Assembly (NCBI GenBank): GCA_948144175.1
Contig: CANXME010001991.1
Span: 62,001-126,000 of the forward strand
Source: Closterium sp. NIES-65
Taxonomy: Eukaryota; Streptophyta; Zygnematophyceae; Desmidiales; Closteriaceae
DNA: 64,000 nucleotides
Reading direction: 5' to 3'
Part shown: one piece after another, positions 10,158 to 20,446 of the stretch
Position numbering within the stretch: the first letter of the stretch is position 1
Layout: each line of letters opens with the position of its first letter
Program-made: the position numbers and the translations under genes
The notes under the pieces: generated by a model
The model's database searches: none
Told to the model about the DNA's origin: nothing
Seen by the model: only the letters and a program-made list of their open reading frames with translations

Positions 10158-10629
10158 CTCTGAATACCAAATGTAACATTGGCTTATAAAGGAACGCCCT
10201 TAAAGTACAATAAAGACCTGGGCTTATAACTAATGCCCACAAAAGGGTCTATATTAGGCTTATAAAACGCTAACAACAAGCCCATACGAGATAAACTAGT
10301 CTCTATGCTAGCCTTGAGTCTTGAAGGCTTGGTAGTTAAAGCTTTGAGAGTGATGGAGTAGCTTCACCAAGAGAGTAGTTGAAGCACTTCTGAGGGGAAA
10401 GTCTTGTCCTTGGAGAGAAATCCCATTTCCATTTTGGTTAATTGGAAGTTGGGAGTTGAGAATGAGCCTGGTTAGCTCACACCCCCTCCTAGACCTCCTT
10501 CGGGACCTCCACTTCCTCCATGGCAACAAGGGCAAGGAGCTCCTAGGTGTGAGTTTGTTTAGGTGGCACAATGATTGGATTTGCTACCAATGGGAGCAAC
10601 ACAATTGTGATAAGGATTGTCTTGTTACA
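10158..10629 (-). repeat. Element K 5' LTR (10172-10629) and PBS (10158-10169)
   Basis: On the plus strand the LTR runs from TGTAACA to TGTTACA, a perfect 7-base terminal inversion with TG...CA ends. Two bases inside it, in element orientation, lies TGGTATTCAGAG, a one-base-insertion variant of TGGTATCAGAG. The length would be 458 bp. No second copy is in the window, so the outer boundary rests on the inverted ends only. Confidence 0.55.
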
Positions 10630-10870
10630 TGTTGTAACTTGTAACATAAATGTTCAATTGCTATTGGTTGGAATTCCAACCAATGTGGAGGTTGGGTTGG
10701 TTCCTAACCATGCTTGTCTTTTAGTGGGTGGTTGTCCACTATTGTGGACCAATCACCACTTATCTCCTCCAACCTTCTCTTCCGGTAAGTGAGCTTCCAA
10801 GTGAAATCGGGCCTCGACAGGAATATCCATATCTTGTTTAGGGCGTGTCTTGCTTGGCGGAAGTGAATTC

Positions 10871-11425
10871 TGTCAGAATCCCAGTCACTAACCACTGGAA
10901 TAAAAAGGGCTATTTTGTGTAGCGGGTGAGTGTGCCCATAACCCCCTAGGCCAACGTGCCTGTAGCCCTTCCCCAGGATCAATCGGGGATCACCAGTGCA
11001 CCTCTGACACCCCCCCGCACTGGGATGCCTAAAGAGCACACACTGGGATTCGAACCCGAGACCTTCGCTCTGATACCATGTTAGAATCCCAGTCACTAAC
11101 CACTGGAAAATAAGGGCTTTTTTGTGTAGCGGGTGAGTGCGCCCATAACCCCCCAAACCAACGTGCTTGTAGCCCTTCCCTAGGATCAATCGGGGATCAC
11201 CAGTGCACCTCTGACACCCCCCCGCACTGGGATGCCCGAAGTGCACACACTGGGATTCGAACCCGAGACCTTCGCTCTGATACCATGTCAGAATCCTTGT
11301 CACTAAGCACTGGGATAAAAAGGGCTTTTTTTGTGTAGCGGGTGAGTGCGCCCATAACCCCCCAGGCCAACGTGCCTGTAGCCCTTCCCTATGATCAATC
11401 GGGGATCACCAATGCACATCTGACA
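10871..11425 (-). mobile_element. TRIM-type miniature LTR element, tandem form (LTR-int-LTR-int-LTR)
   Basis: Three LTR copies (10871-11009, 11079-11216, 11286-11425; 138-140 bp) alternate with two 69-bp internal segments. In element orientation each LTR reads TGTCAGA...GATTCTAACA or similar. It is followed by TGGTATCAGAGC (initiator-Met PBS), and each internal segment ends in a G run before the next LTR. The flanks AATTC and CATTC are an imperfect 5-bp duplication. There is no coding capacity. A two-LTR copy of the same element is at 36362-36708. Confidence 0.85.
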
Positions 11426-12003
11426 CATTCATTTTTGGATACTGTTACCCGATAACACCCTGTAACATGTGCATTGACAAGCCAGCCAGACAGTCACTTC
11501 TGGGTTCGTTTCTGGCAGACGTTTATTGACGTGTCCGGGTTCGTGTGCAGCACTCACCACGCACCTAAGCAAAGCACATTTACACACACATTTCGGGATT
11601 TGCCGAGGGGTCTAGGTGCGAAATTCGCCAGTACAACACTAGCGAAAATAAGGAAGGTAGCAACAAAGTGGAGCCACACCATATTGCCAAATTTTCCACG
11701 AGTATCACGAGTGCAACCACGAGTGGTTTTAGTACACCATGATGTTTTTTGTTTCGCACATTGTCGAACGTGTGCAATACTCAACTGAAAGCTCGACCTG
11801 TTCAATGTCCAAGTTTGTTTCCTTGATTCGGTCTAATAAAGACGAACATCGCCATCCATACTCAACGAGATTCGCGAGACAGGATACCACTTTATGCTTG
11901 ACCAGTTTTTCGAACTTTGACCATCAAAGAAACGCGCCCTAAGATGACCGGTACACAGGAGCCGTACATATAACGGTGATCCGCCCGCTTCTCGGCATCA
12001 AAG
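11426..12003. other. Unassigned DNA between TRIM array and element B
   Basis: No family-like coding frame, no LTR ends and no tandem structure were recognised here. A 104-codon plus-strand frame at 11474-11788 has no recognisable domain and is overlapped by frames on the other strand, so I do not call it a gene. Confidence 0.4.
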
Positions 12004-12146
12004 TGTCAAACTTATATCCTATGCTATAGTCTGTGTAGGCTGTAGTGGGGTAGGCAATATGGGGTACAAAACTTCAAGGTTTTCCTACTTGTACCCATCT
12101 CCTTTCTAGTTCATTCATTCCTCAATTCTCACATGGTATAGAGCAG
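12004..12146 (+). repeat. Element B 5' LTR (12004-12133) and PBS
   Basis: TGTCAAACTTATATCC...CAATTCTCACA, 130 bp, followed by TGGTATAGAGCAG, a one-base-deleted form of the initiator-Met PBS. It shares the core TAGGCTGTAGTGGGG with the LTRs of C, D and F. An A/T-rich start (TATATCC, CTATAG) is the only promoter-like feature. Confidence 0.9.
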
Positions 12147-13129
12147 GTTCCCTAGTGGGAACTTCCTAGGGCCCACCACTGAACATCGATTTTTTTTTTC
12201 CTGCCCTGATATCGAGTCGCCCCTGACCGAGGCGCGCCCTGTGTGCCGCCCTCCCCTTAGCGACCGGTCGTGCCGCCCTTAGCGGCCCTCCCCCTCTCTC
12301 ACGGCCCCTCGCGACCCCGTCGCCGCCCTCCTAGCGGCTCGTCGCGCCGCCCTCATCGGCCCCTCCTCCACGGCCCCGTCGCCGCCCTATCGCGGCCCCG
12401 TCGCCGCCCTCTCGCGGCCCCGTTGCCACCCTATCGCGGCCCTGTCGCCGCCCTATCGCGGCCCCGATGCCGCCCTATCGCGGCCCCGTCGCCGCCCTCT
12501 CGAGGCCCCATCGCCTCCCTCTCGCGGCCCCGTCACCGCCGTTCGCAGCCCCGTCGCCGCCCGTCGCGGCCCTGCAGCCCCCCCTCGCGGCCTCGTCGCC
12601 GCCCTCTCGCGGCCGCGTCGCCGCCCTCTAGCGGCCCCCGTCGCCGCCCTCTTGCGGCCTCGTCGCCGCCCCTCAGCGGCCCCGCTACCGCTCCTAAGCG
12701 GCCCCGTCGCCGCCCCTAAGCGGCCCCGACGCGGCCTCCTACGCGGCCTCGACACCGCCCAGTAGCAGAGCCGCCGAGTCGCCCAACACCAGAGCCGCCG
12801 AGCCGCCCAGCAGCCAAGCCGCCTAGCCGCCGAGCCGCCCGACAGCCGAGCCGCCCAGCAGCCGAGCCGCCGAGCCGCCCAGCAGCCGAGTCGCCTAGCC
12901 GCCGAGCCGCCCGACAGCCGAGCCGCCCGACAGCCAAGCCGCCCAGCAGCCGAGCCGCCGAGCCACCCAGCAGCCGAGCCGCCGAGCCGCCCAGCAGCCG
13001 AACCGCCGAGCCGCCCGACCGCCGAGCCGCCCAGCAGCCGAGCCACTGAGCCGCTACCAGTCCTACCGACGCGCCCCGGCCCTACTTACTCGTACAGGTG
13101 AGCCCACTCCTTGCTAGACCTCTGCAGTC
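12147..13129 (+). repeat. Element B leader with two GC-rich minisatellites
   Basis: From about 12300 to 12760 units of the type CGGCCCCGTCGCCGCCCTCT repeat every ~20-24 bp. From about 12770 to 13060 units of the type GAGCCGCCCAGCAGCC repeat. Both occur in the leaders of C and F, so they belong to the family rather than the locus. Long frames here on both strands reflect composition only. Confidence 0.8.
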
Positions 13130-14176
13130 ATGGCTACCCCCAGTGTTCTTACCTTTGACATTGAGGGCCGTGCTCTTGACTTTGAGGTCTGGGTCGATGA
13201 CCTCCAGCTGTTCCTCCAGTGCAATAGGGCAGACGGCCTCTCTCTGTTTGACCTCACCTCTGGTGCCTCCCCTGCCCCGCTTGCTACTGCTGACAGCACT
13301 GTTCGCTCACAGTGGGCGACACGCGATGCTGCTACCCGTCTTGCTGTGCGTCGCCACTTACCGACCACTGAGCGTGCACACTTTAGCCAGTACAAGAGTG
13401 CTCATACCTTGTACGACGCTGTAGTTGCACACTACTCTTCCCTTGCCACTGGTGCACTGAGCCGCCTCATGCTACCGTACCTCTTCCCTGACCTTGCTGC
13501 CTTTCCCACAGTCGCTGACCTCATTACGCACCTCCGCACTAGTGACACTCGCTACCGCACTAGAGTTCTGCGCCAAGAACCCCCCCCTATGTACATCACC
13601 CTCTACGACATAGTCACCTGGCTCCCTGACTCTCTTTGCTTAGTCAGGGACCACTTCCTCTCAGTTTGCCCCACCACTCTCACCGTTGACCTCCTCGAGG
13701 AGTGCCTCCTAGCAGCAGAGAAGAGCATAGTCGCTGTAGGAGCCTCTAGTGGTGACCCTCGCACCCCCGTCTTTGAGGGGTGTTCCCCCTCCCCCCTCTT
13801 GCCCTCTGTTGCTTCTGCTGCTGCTGCCGACCTCGTTGGTCTCTACGGGGTCGGCGCTGCGTCTGCCCCTAGCAGGAGACGCCGCACCGGCAAGGGCAAG
13901 GGAGGCAAGGGAGCTGGAGGAGCAAGCGGGGGCGGTGGAGGTGGTGGTGGAGACAGTGGAGGGGGTGGGGGTGGTGGTGGGAGTGGTGGCGGGGGTGGCG
14001 GCGGCGGTGGCAGCAGTGGAGGCGGCGGAGGCGGCGGTGGTGGCGGAGGGAGCGGAGGCGGCGGAGTTGGCGAAGGCGGCGGAGATGGCGGAGGCGGCGG
14101 AGGCGGTGGCGGCGGCGGCAGTGGAGCTGGTCGCGACTCTGCGCAGAGGAGTGGGTCCGGTGGTGGTCCGCACTAG
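13130..14176 (+). pseudogene. gag: Element B Gag
   Basis: ATG 13130 opens a 348-codon frame ending at TAG 14174. Residues 1 to about 230 form the capsid-like region, starting MATPSVLTFDIEGRALDF and including HLPTTERAHFSQYKSAHTL and PYLFPDLAAFPTVADLI. This fits the UBN2-type Gag of Copia elements, whose role is to form the particle that packages element RNA. A Gly-rich tail (about residues 260-335) follows after a basic GRRRTGKGKGGKG patch. The TAG replaces a CAG (Gln) of sister copies; beyond it the frame would continue into the knuckle and protease. A small indel near 13560 changes residues before PPPMYI without loss of frame. Confidence 0.85.
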
Positions 14177-15127
14177 CAGCAGCAGCGCGGTCATGAGACC
14201 CTGTCCCCTCAGCAGCTTCGTCAGCACGGTGGGGGTACTGGTTCCTGCACCTACGTCCTCCGTACCGGCGACCGCGCTGGTGAGCAGTGCGGGGGCCCGC
14301 ACTCCACCCAGCGCTGGTTCGGCCGCCTGACGGACGCATAGCGTCACCAGTTCCCTGAGGCGTCAGAGATCCCTCGCTGGGGAGATCTGTCTAGGGCGGG
14401 GGTTGCCATCTTTGATCTTGACTATGATGCTATCCTTGCTGCCATGTATGCTGTGACTATTGGTGTTGAGGGTGACTGTTACCTGTGTGTACCGCCTGAC
14501 CCGGGCATTGAGGCTACTGCTCTAGGTGCTGGTGAGGCTGCTGCTCTAGGTGCTAGTGCGTCTGCTGCCCCAGGTGCTGGTGAGTCTGCTCTCTCAGGTA
14601 CTACGTCGGCTCAGGCCTTACACACCTTCACCCTTGACTCGGGTGCGTCCCGCTCCTTCTTTCGAGACTGCACGACGCTTACGCCGCTCAGTCGGCCGGT
14701 TGCAATCTCCCTGGCGGACTCCTCTGGGGGTCCTGTCCTTGCTAGCTTCTCCACTGTCTTACCGTGCCCGGCAGCCCCCTCTGGCACCCTGTCAGGTCTC
14801 TACCTCCCCTCGTTCTCTACGAACTTGGTGAGTGGAGCGGACCTACAGGATAGGGGGGTTGACCAGTTCACTCCTGCGAGTCAGCGGGTGACCCACTGCA
14901 CGTGTGCTCGGACAGGCCGACACTTGGCCACGTTCACCCGTCGGCCAGGGTCGAGCCTGTACACCCTTACTACTGAGTCTCCTCTGGCTGTTGAGTCTGG
15001 CCAGGTAGCTGCGTGGAGTCAGGTGTTTGCTGCAGCGTCCAGGTCTGGTCCTGAGTCTGCTCCCTGCTCGTTCAGGTCTGGTCCTGAGTTTGCGGTTCAG
15101 TATGCAGCACATCAGCTCAACCTTTAG
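14177..15127 (+). pseudogene. pol: Element B Cys/His knuckle region and protease, fused to integrase stub
   Basis: After the Gag stop the frames carry GDRAGEQCGGPHSTQRW, where the last Cys of the knuckle is Trp, then a TAG at 14339, then FDLDYDAILAAMYAVTIG. The protease follows with FTLDSGASRSFFRD (catalytic DSGA) and TNLVSGADLQDRGVDQFT. At about 15070 the frame jumps from the end of protease (SAPCS) to integrase residues FAVQYAAHQLNL. Sister F has ~630 bp of zinc-binding and catalytic integrase here. A 16-base piece (15041-15056) is repeated at the junction (15074-15089). The frame ends at TAG 15125, a CAG in C. Confidence 0.82.
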
Positions 15128-16760
15128 CCCCACGTCTCCTTGCCAGAGACCTCCCCCACCTTGCGGTGGACAGGGAAGGTTGGCGATGCGTCTGCGTTTC
15201 GGATCTGGGGATCTCGGGCGTTTGTCCGCGACTTGTCTGCGGACAAGCTGTCCCTCCGTGCTGTTCCCTGCGTCTTCCTTGGCTTCCCCCCTGACGCGCA
15301 AGATTGGCACTTTTACCACCCCACCTCGCGCCGTGTTCTGTCCTCCCAGGACGTCACCTTTGACGAGTCGGTGCCTTACTACCGTCTCTTCCCCTACCGC
15401 ACTGCGCCCCTCCCCCCGCCGCCGCTCTTCCTTGCACCAGGTCCTCCCCCGGTAGACCCCCTCCCCCCTCAGGGTCCTGCCCCGTCAGGTGTGTCCCAGG
15501 TAGACGCAATCGAGCCTGTCGAGGTAGCTGTTGACTCTGGTGTTGTTAGAGCTGCTAAGCCTGCGGGTGCCGAGTCTGGAGGTGCTGAGTCTGGGGGTGC
15601 TGAGACTGGGGGTGCTAAGTCTGGGGGTGCTGAGCCTGGGGGTGCTGAGTCTGGGGGTTCTGAGCCTGGGGGTGCTAAGTCTGGGGGTGCGGAGCCTGGG
15701 GGTGCGGGCCTGGGGGCGCTGGGTCTGCTCGTGTGGCTGCCGGCGGTGCTTCGTCGAGGCGGGAGCCACTCTCTCCACAGGAGCTGCGCGAGTGGTTTGC
15801 CCGGCGCTGGAGCCGTGCTGCTAGAGCTTGAGGAACTATTGTTGCTGCTGGTCCCGGAGGTGCTCGTACTGGCGGTACTGGAGCTGCTGGGGCTGGGGGT
15901 GCTGCTGGGGCTGCTGGAGTTGGTCTTCCTGGAGCTGCTGGCGGTACTGGAGCTGCCGGTCCTGCAGCAGTTGGTGCTGCTGGAGCTGCTGGAGCTGGAG
16001 CTGCTGGAGGTGTTGTTGTTGGTGTTTCTGCTGGCGCTGGTCCGTCTGAGGGTGCTGGAGTTGGCGCTGTTGGAGCTGGAGGTGCTGCTGGCGCTGGTGC
16101 TGCCGCTGGGGGTACTGGTGCTGTCCTTACTGGTTCTAGAGGTGCTGCGCGGCCGCGGCCGTACTTCGTTCCGCTCCTTGAGCAGGTTCTTGGTCTCCCG
16201 CCCACTACTGGTCCTGCTCCTCCCTTAGAGTGTCCACAGCCTGTCCAGTCGCAGTCACAGTTACCGCCCTCCTCCCCCCTACCTGCTCCTTCTCCCTACA
16301 CTGGTCCTACTGGAGGTCTTGCTGAGCGTCGTGAGCCTGCGTCTCGTCCTGCGTCGCCTGTTCGTGCTGCTTGCACTAGTCTTCGAGTTCCGCGTCCGCG
16401 TCCCCCCGCGGTCCCAGCCACACACCAGATGGCACTGCGTCCTTCCACTGCTCCTCTGCGTGTCCCGTTGCCGTCTCCTCCAGAGTCCTCTCTTCCTGTT
16501 CTTGCAGACCCTTAGTTTGACTCTCTTCGTACTGCCAGTCCTACTATCACGCATCTCCTGGCCACTGTGGTCACTGACCCTTCCTTTGAGTCCTTTGCTG
16601 CGTCTGCCTTGGTTGCTGAGCTTGTCGACTTTGCGGCTCGCTAACGTCTAGACTATGTCGCTAGCCTTGTTGCTCAGTCTGAGTCTGTCTGTCCTCCGTC
16701 CGTCGGGGGTGAGTGTGCTCTTAGCACGGACGTCCTTGAGGACAGGCAGGAGGAGTTCTA
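15128..16760 (+). pseudogene. pol: Element B integrase C-terminal part and low-complexity linker
   Basis: Continues with SLPETSPTLRWTGKVGDAS, FRIWGSRAFVRDLSADKL and the YHPTSRRVLSSQDVTFDE block typical of the Copia integrase C-terminal domain. Then PLPPPPLFLAPG leads into GGAESGGAE-type pentapeptide repeats. A frameshift near 15710 follows; in the shifted frame the motif SPQELREWFARRW is recoverable around 15775. The linker encodes Gly/Ala-rich sequence up to about 16250. The last part (SFTPYTGPTG-like to DFAA) leads to RT. Stops at 16516, 16641 and 16759 interrupt it. Confidence 0.75.
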
Positions 16761-16776
16761 GTGTTTTGCTACTGCT

Positions 16777-18398
16777 TTGCCTCATCTCGTGTCCACGCTG
16801 ATTGCCCCTGACGGAGACCCAGATGCACCAGACATCCCGACTCCTCAATCGTACGCTGAGGCGATCGAGGGTCCCTACTCCTCTCAGAGGCAGTCAGCCA
16901 TGGATGCAGAGATGGCTTCCTGGAAGTCCACAGGCACCTACGTCGACGAGGTTCCCCCACCTGGGGCGAACATTGTCAGTGGCATGTGGATTTTCAGGGT
17001 GAAGCGGCCGCCCGGATCTCCGCCTGTCTTCAAGGCGCGTTACGTGGCTCGAGGCTTCAGTCAGCGGCAGGGAGTTGACTACTTTCCGACCTTCTCTCCC
17101 ACCCCAAAGATGACCACTCTTCGGGTGCTGCTGCACATAGCCGCTCAGCGCGACTACGAGCTTCACTCTCTTGACTTCACCACAGCTTTCCTGCAGGGCG
17201 GCCTGCACGAGGAGATCTGGCTGCGCCGCCCACCTGGTTTCACTGGGTTGTTTCCTCCTGGTACCCAGTGGAGCCTCCGGCGGCCAATCTACGGTCTCCG
17301 CCAGGCGCCCCGTCAGTGGCACGACACACTGAGGACTACACTTGCGGCTCTTGGGTTTGCTCCTTCTACTGCCGACCCGTCGCTGTTTCTGCGCTCCGAC
17401 ACCTCTTTGCCGCCGTTCTACATCCTCGTGTACGTCGACGACTTGGTCTTTGCCACTGCTGACACTGCTGGACTCGCCCACGTGAAGTCCGAGCTGCAGA
17501 AGAGACACACGTGCACAGACCTGGGTGAACTGCGCAGCTACCTTGGCTTGCAGATCACCCGGGACAGAGCACAGCGCACCATTACCCTGACTCAGTCACA
17601 CATGGTGCAGCAGGTCCTTCAGCGCTTCGACTTCACGTACTCCTCGCCTCAGGCCACTCCGCTGTCTACTCGCCACTCGCTCTCAGCTCTGCCTTTGGAT
17701 GAGTCCGTAGAGCCGAGTGGCCCGTACCCAGAGCTTGTTGGCTGCCTCATGTACCTGATGACCTGCACTCGACCTGACCTTGCATACCCTCTTAGCATCT
17801 TGGCACGCTATGTTGCTCCTGGGAGACACCGACCAGAGCACATGGCTGCAGCGAAGAGGGTGTTGCGCTACTTGTGCAGTACGTCGGGCATGGGGCTAGT
17901 GCTTGGAGGGCGACGTCCAGTGGTCCTCACAGGTCACGCAGACGCTTCTTGGGCTGACGACCAGGCTCTGTAGCGGTCGTCACAGGGTTACACCTTCAGC
18001 CTTGGCTCCGGCTCTGTTTCGTGGTAGTCTACCCGCTCGTTTTCTGTTCTCACCTCCAGCTGTGAGGCTGAGATCTACGCGGGGGCCATGGCTGCACAGG
18101 AGCTACGCTGACTGACCTAGGAGAGCCGCCTCGTTCTCCTCCAGTTTTGTACGTAGACAACAAGGCCATGCTGGCCTTGTGTCGGGAGCATAGACTGGAG
18201 CACAGATCGAAGCACATTGCTCTTCGCTACTTCCTTGCTCGTGAGCTGCAGCAGCGTGGTCAGCTGCGCCTAGCTTACGTGGCCTCTGAGGCCAACACTG
18301 CTGATATCTTCACCAAGGCACTTCCGCCTTGTGATCATCAGCGCTTCTGTACGATGTTAGGTCTTGTGCCTACTTGGCCTCACTTGCTCACTTCTTGA
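16777..18398 (+). pseudogene. pol: Element B reverse transcriptase and RNase H
   Basis: Open for 398 codons to TAG 17971. It contains SYAEAIEGPYSSQRQSAMDA, KARYVARGFSQRQGVDYF, LDFTTAFLQGGLHEEIWLRR, YGLRQAPRQWHDTLRTTL, the catalytic ILVYVDDLVFATA, then RNase H entry LMYLMTCTRPDLAYPLSI and TGHADASWADDQAL. Two TAGs (17971, 18025) and a 16-bp deletion near 18110 disrupt RNase H. The final frame (18147-18398) keeps YVDNKAMLALCREHRLEHR and ANTADIFTKALPPCDHQRF. RT and RNase H make element DNA from its RNA. All three RNase H lesions also occur in element C. Confidence 0.88.
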
Positions 18399-18595
18399 CC
18401 TTGCTCGTATTGTGATCGTTCTATACCTGCACTTGCTTGTTCACCTTTATATATGATCTTGCATGTGAACTGGCCTTTTGGCCTTGCTCTTGAGCTCGGA
18501 GTGTGTGGTGACTTTGTGATCCACCCTGAGCTTGCTTTGCTTTACTTGACTGGTCTTGTGACCTCTTGCTCTCCACCACTTTGCCTATGGGGGTG
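18399..18595 (+). promoter_or_regulatory. Element B 3' untranslated region and polypurine tract
   Basis: About 200 bp between the RNase H stop and the 3' LTR. The stretch is conserved with A, C, D and F (GTGAACTGGCCTT, GTGATCCACCCTGAG) and ends in TTTGCCTATGGGGGTG, the polypurine tract. The frame seen in this segment is not in phase with pol and is not a gene. Confidence 0.75.
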
Positions 18596-18725
18596 TGTCA
18601 AACTTATATCCTATTCTATAGTCTGTGTAGGCTGTAGTGGGGTAGACAATATGGGGTACAACACTTCTAGGTTTTCATACTTGTACCCACCTGCTTGCTA
18701 GTTCATTCATTCCTTAATTCTCACA
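18596..18725 (+). repeat. Element B 3' LTR
   Basis: 130 bp, TGTCAAAC...TTCTCACA, directly after the polypurine tract. It differs from the 5' LTR at about nine positions by eye, which suggests B is not a very recent insertion. Confidence 0.9.
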
Positions 18726-19046
18726 GAAAGTGCTTACCATTGAGGCCTCGTTCATGCGTCGGCCTTATATGTAGGTGCGGAGTGACCGTTGCCAAGTCAC
18801 CATTGCAGAGTTTTATTCGCGGATTCACCGGTACAAATATATCAAAAAAATGTCTGGAAAAATTACGGTAGTTTTGGGAAATTCAGCGCGTGTAGCTAGG
18901 TGAAATCGGTTGTTTCCCTTGTGGTCTGTTAATGGAGTGGCGTATGGTCTTAATTTCCCTTTTTCCGCGCAGTTTGAGAACCAGAGGTTACGCCCGCTTT
19001 TTCTGCTACAGTGGCGCGTAGATCTCGGCCAGGTTTTGGCCAGCAC
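18726..19046. other. Unassigned DNA between elements B and C
   Basis: About 320 bp with no recognisable gene, repeat or LTR end. Confidence 0.4.
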
Positions 19047-19171
19047 TGATAAGAAACGAGAATGAATGCATTGAGCAGCATGAGGAGTACAAGTAGTAAA
19101 CCCTAAAGTGTTGTACCCCATATGAACTGCCCCACTACAGCCTACACAGACTATAGCATATATGCCTGACA
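19047..19171 (-). repeat. Element C 3' LTR
   Basis: 125 bp. In element orientation it is TGTCAGGCATATATGC...TCGTTTCTTATCA and follows the polypurine tract TATGGGGGTG. The sequence is nearly the same as the LTRs of element F (37414-37539, 44711-44836) but clearly different from those of B and D. Confidence 0.9.
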
Positions 19172-19247
19172 CACCCCCATAGGCAAAGTGGGGGAGAACA
19201 AGGGGTCACAAGACCAGTCAAGCAAAGCAAGGCAAGCTCAGGGTGGA

Positions 19248-19823
19248 TGTCATACATTTAATTGAAGAATAGTGAGTAGGGCATATCAATGTAAATGCAT
19301 GACAGGGTAGCGTAGTGAGTAGTATCCAAGCGGGGTGAGGCAGAGGCGAATAGCGCCAGATCGGGAACGGACGAAACAAAACCAACCGTTGCCGTGCAAC
19401 GGTAACCAAGTGCACATACTTAGGCAAGCAACACGAGAAGTATCATTTGCTTGCTTGTATGTTTCCTCTATCAGCTAAGAGCTACCTACAACCATACTCG
19501 TATTTGCGCAAAGGGGAGGAGCCAATCCCAGCAAGCCTTTTGTGGGTTTCCACTCATTGCTTTCCGGCAGTCAGCCGAGTTAGGAAGACCCAGAGAGAGA
19601 GTCCAAGGAGCCCGGAGTACACAAGTGAGAAAGGCAGGAGCAGCAACCCAACGCATGAAGAGAGAGCTGAGGAACTTGATGGGGTGAGACAGAGGAAGGG
19701 AGGTACAGAGAAAGGAGGGACAGGGTAGGAGGAGCCGCTACGAGACCAAGGGTGGGACAGAAGAAAGTACGGAGCAGGGAGGGACAAAGCAGGAGGAGTG
19801 ACAAAGAGACCAAGTTTCCGACA
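19248..19823. mobile_element. 576-bp insertion in the 3' untranslated region of C
   Basis: The conserved segment AGGGTGGATCACAACGTC of the family is split here. The insert begins TGTCATAC and ends CCGACA, so it has TG...CA ends with a TGTC/GACA inversion. TGGA stands on both sides (19244-19247, 19824-19827), which fits a short target duplication. It has no coding sequence that I recognise. A solo LTR is the simplest reading; no second copy is in the window. Confidence 0.6.
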
Positions 19824-19950
19824 TGGATCACAACGTCACCACACAATCCGAGCACAAGAGCAAGGCGACAAGGCCAGTTCACATGCAAGATCATACATAT
19901 AAAGGTAAACAAGCAAGTGTAGGTATAGAAAGAGTTCAGTACAAACAAGG

Positions 19951-20446
19951 TCAAGAAGTGAGCAAGTGAGGCCAAGTAGGCACAAGACCTAGCATAGCAC
20001 AGAAGCGCTGATGATCACAAGGCGGAAGGGCCTTGGTAAAGATATCAGCAGTGTTGGCCTCAGAGGCCACGTAGGTGAGGCGGAGCTGACCACGCTGATG
20101 CAGATCACGAGCCAGGAAGTAGCGAAGAGCAATATGCTTCGTTCTGTGCTCCAGTCTGTGCTCCCGACACAAGGCCAGCATGGCCTTGTTGTCTACGTAC
20201 AGAACTGGAGGAGAACAAGGCGGCTCTCCTAGGTCAGTCAGCGTAGCTCCTGTGCAGCCATGGCCCCCGCGTAGATCTCAGCCTCACAGCTGGAGGTGAG
20301 AACAGAAAACGAGCGGGTAGACTACCACGAAACAGAGCCGGAGCCAAGGCTGAAGGTGTAACCCTGTGACGACCGCTACAGAGCCTGGTCGTCAGCCCAA
20401 GAAGCGTCTGCGTGACCTGTGAGGACCACTGGACGTCGCCCTCCAA
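19951..20446 (-). pseudogene. pol: Element C RNase H domain (broken)
   Basis: The last frame (20181-19951) has MLALCREHRLEHRTKHIALR and ANTADIFTKALPPCDHQRF, ending PTWPHLLTS with a natural stop. Upstream the region carries a TAG at 20376, a second at 20332-20334 and a 16-bp deletion near 20240. Each lies at the same position as in element B, although C and B have different LTRs. Confidence 0.82.

Larger units (their letters stand above)
12004..18725 (+). mobile_element. Copia element B (short-LTR family)
   Basis: 6.7 kb between 130-bp LTRs that differ at about nine positions. Order is LTR, PBS, GC-rich leader, gag, protease, truncated integrase, linker, RT, RNase H, PPT, LTR. Flanks are CAAAG and GAAAG, a 4-of-5 match to a target duplication. 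The copy is defective: the pre-integrase and integrase core are deleted, and stops at 14174, 15125, 16759, 17971 and 18025 interrupt the polyprotein. Confidence 0.92.

Noticed and set aside
11474..11788. 104-codon plus-strand frame between the TRIM array and element B
   Set aside because: No domain, no splice or start support, and overlapping frames on the other strand of similar length.
12270..13046. Large overlapping Pro/Arg or Gly/Ala-rich frames on both strands in the leaders of B, C and F and in J
   Set aside because: They follow the GC minisatellites, shift with repeat number and have no conserved start; they are compositional.
13709..14347. Minus-strand frames of 150-212 codons rich in Ser/Ala/Thr opposite the Gly-rich Gag tail
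   Set aside because: They are antisense shadows of the GGN repeats and occur wherever the Gly-rich tail does (also 24743-25189 and 39143-39589).
18453..18701. Small frames starting MILHVNWPFG near the 3' ends of B and F
   Set aside because: They lie in the conserved 3' untranslated segment between RNase H stop and polypurine tract and differ in length between copies; the conservation is at DNA level.
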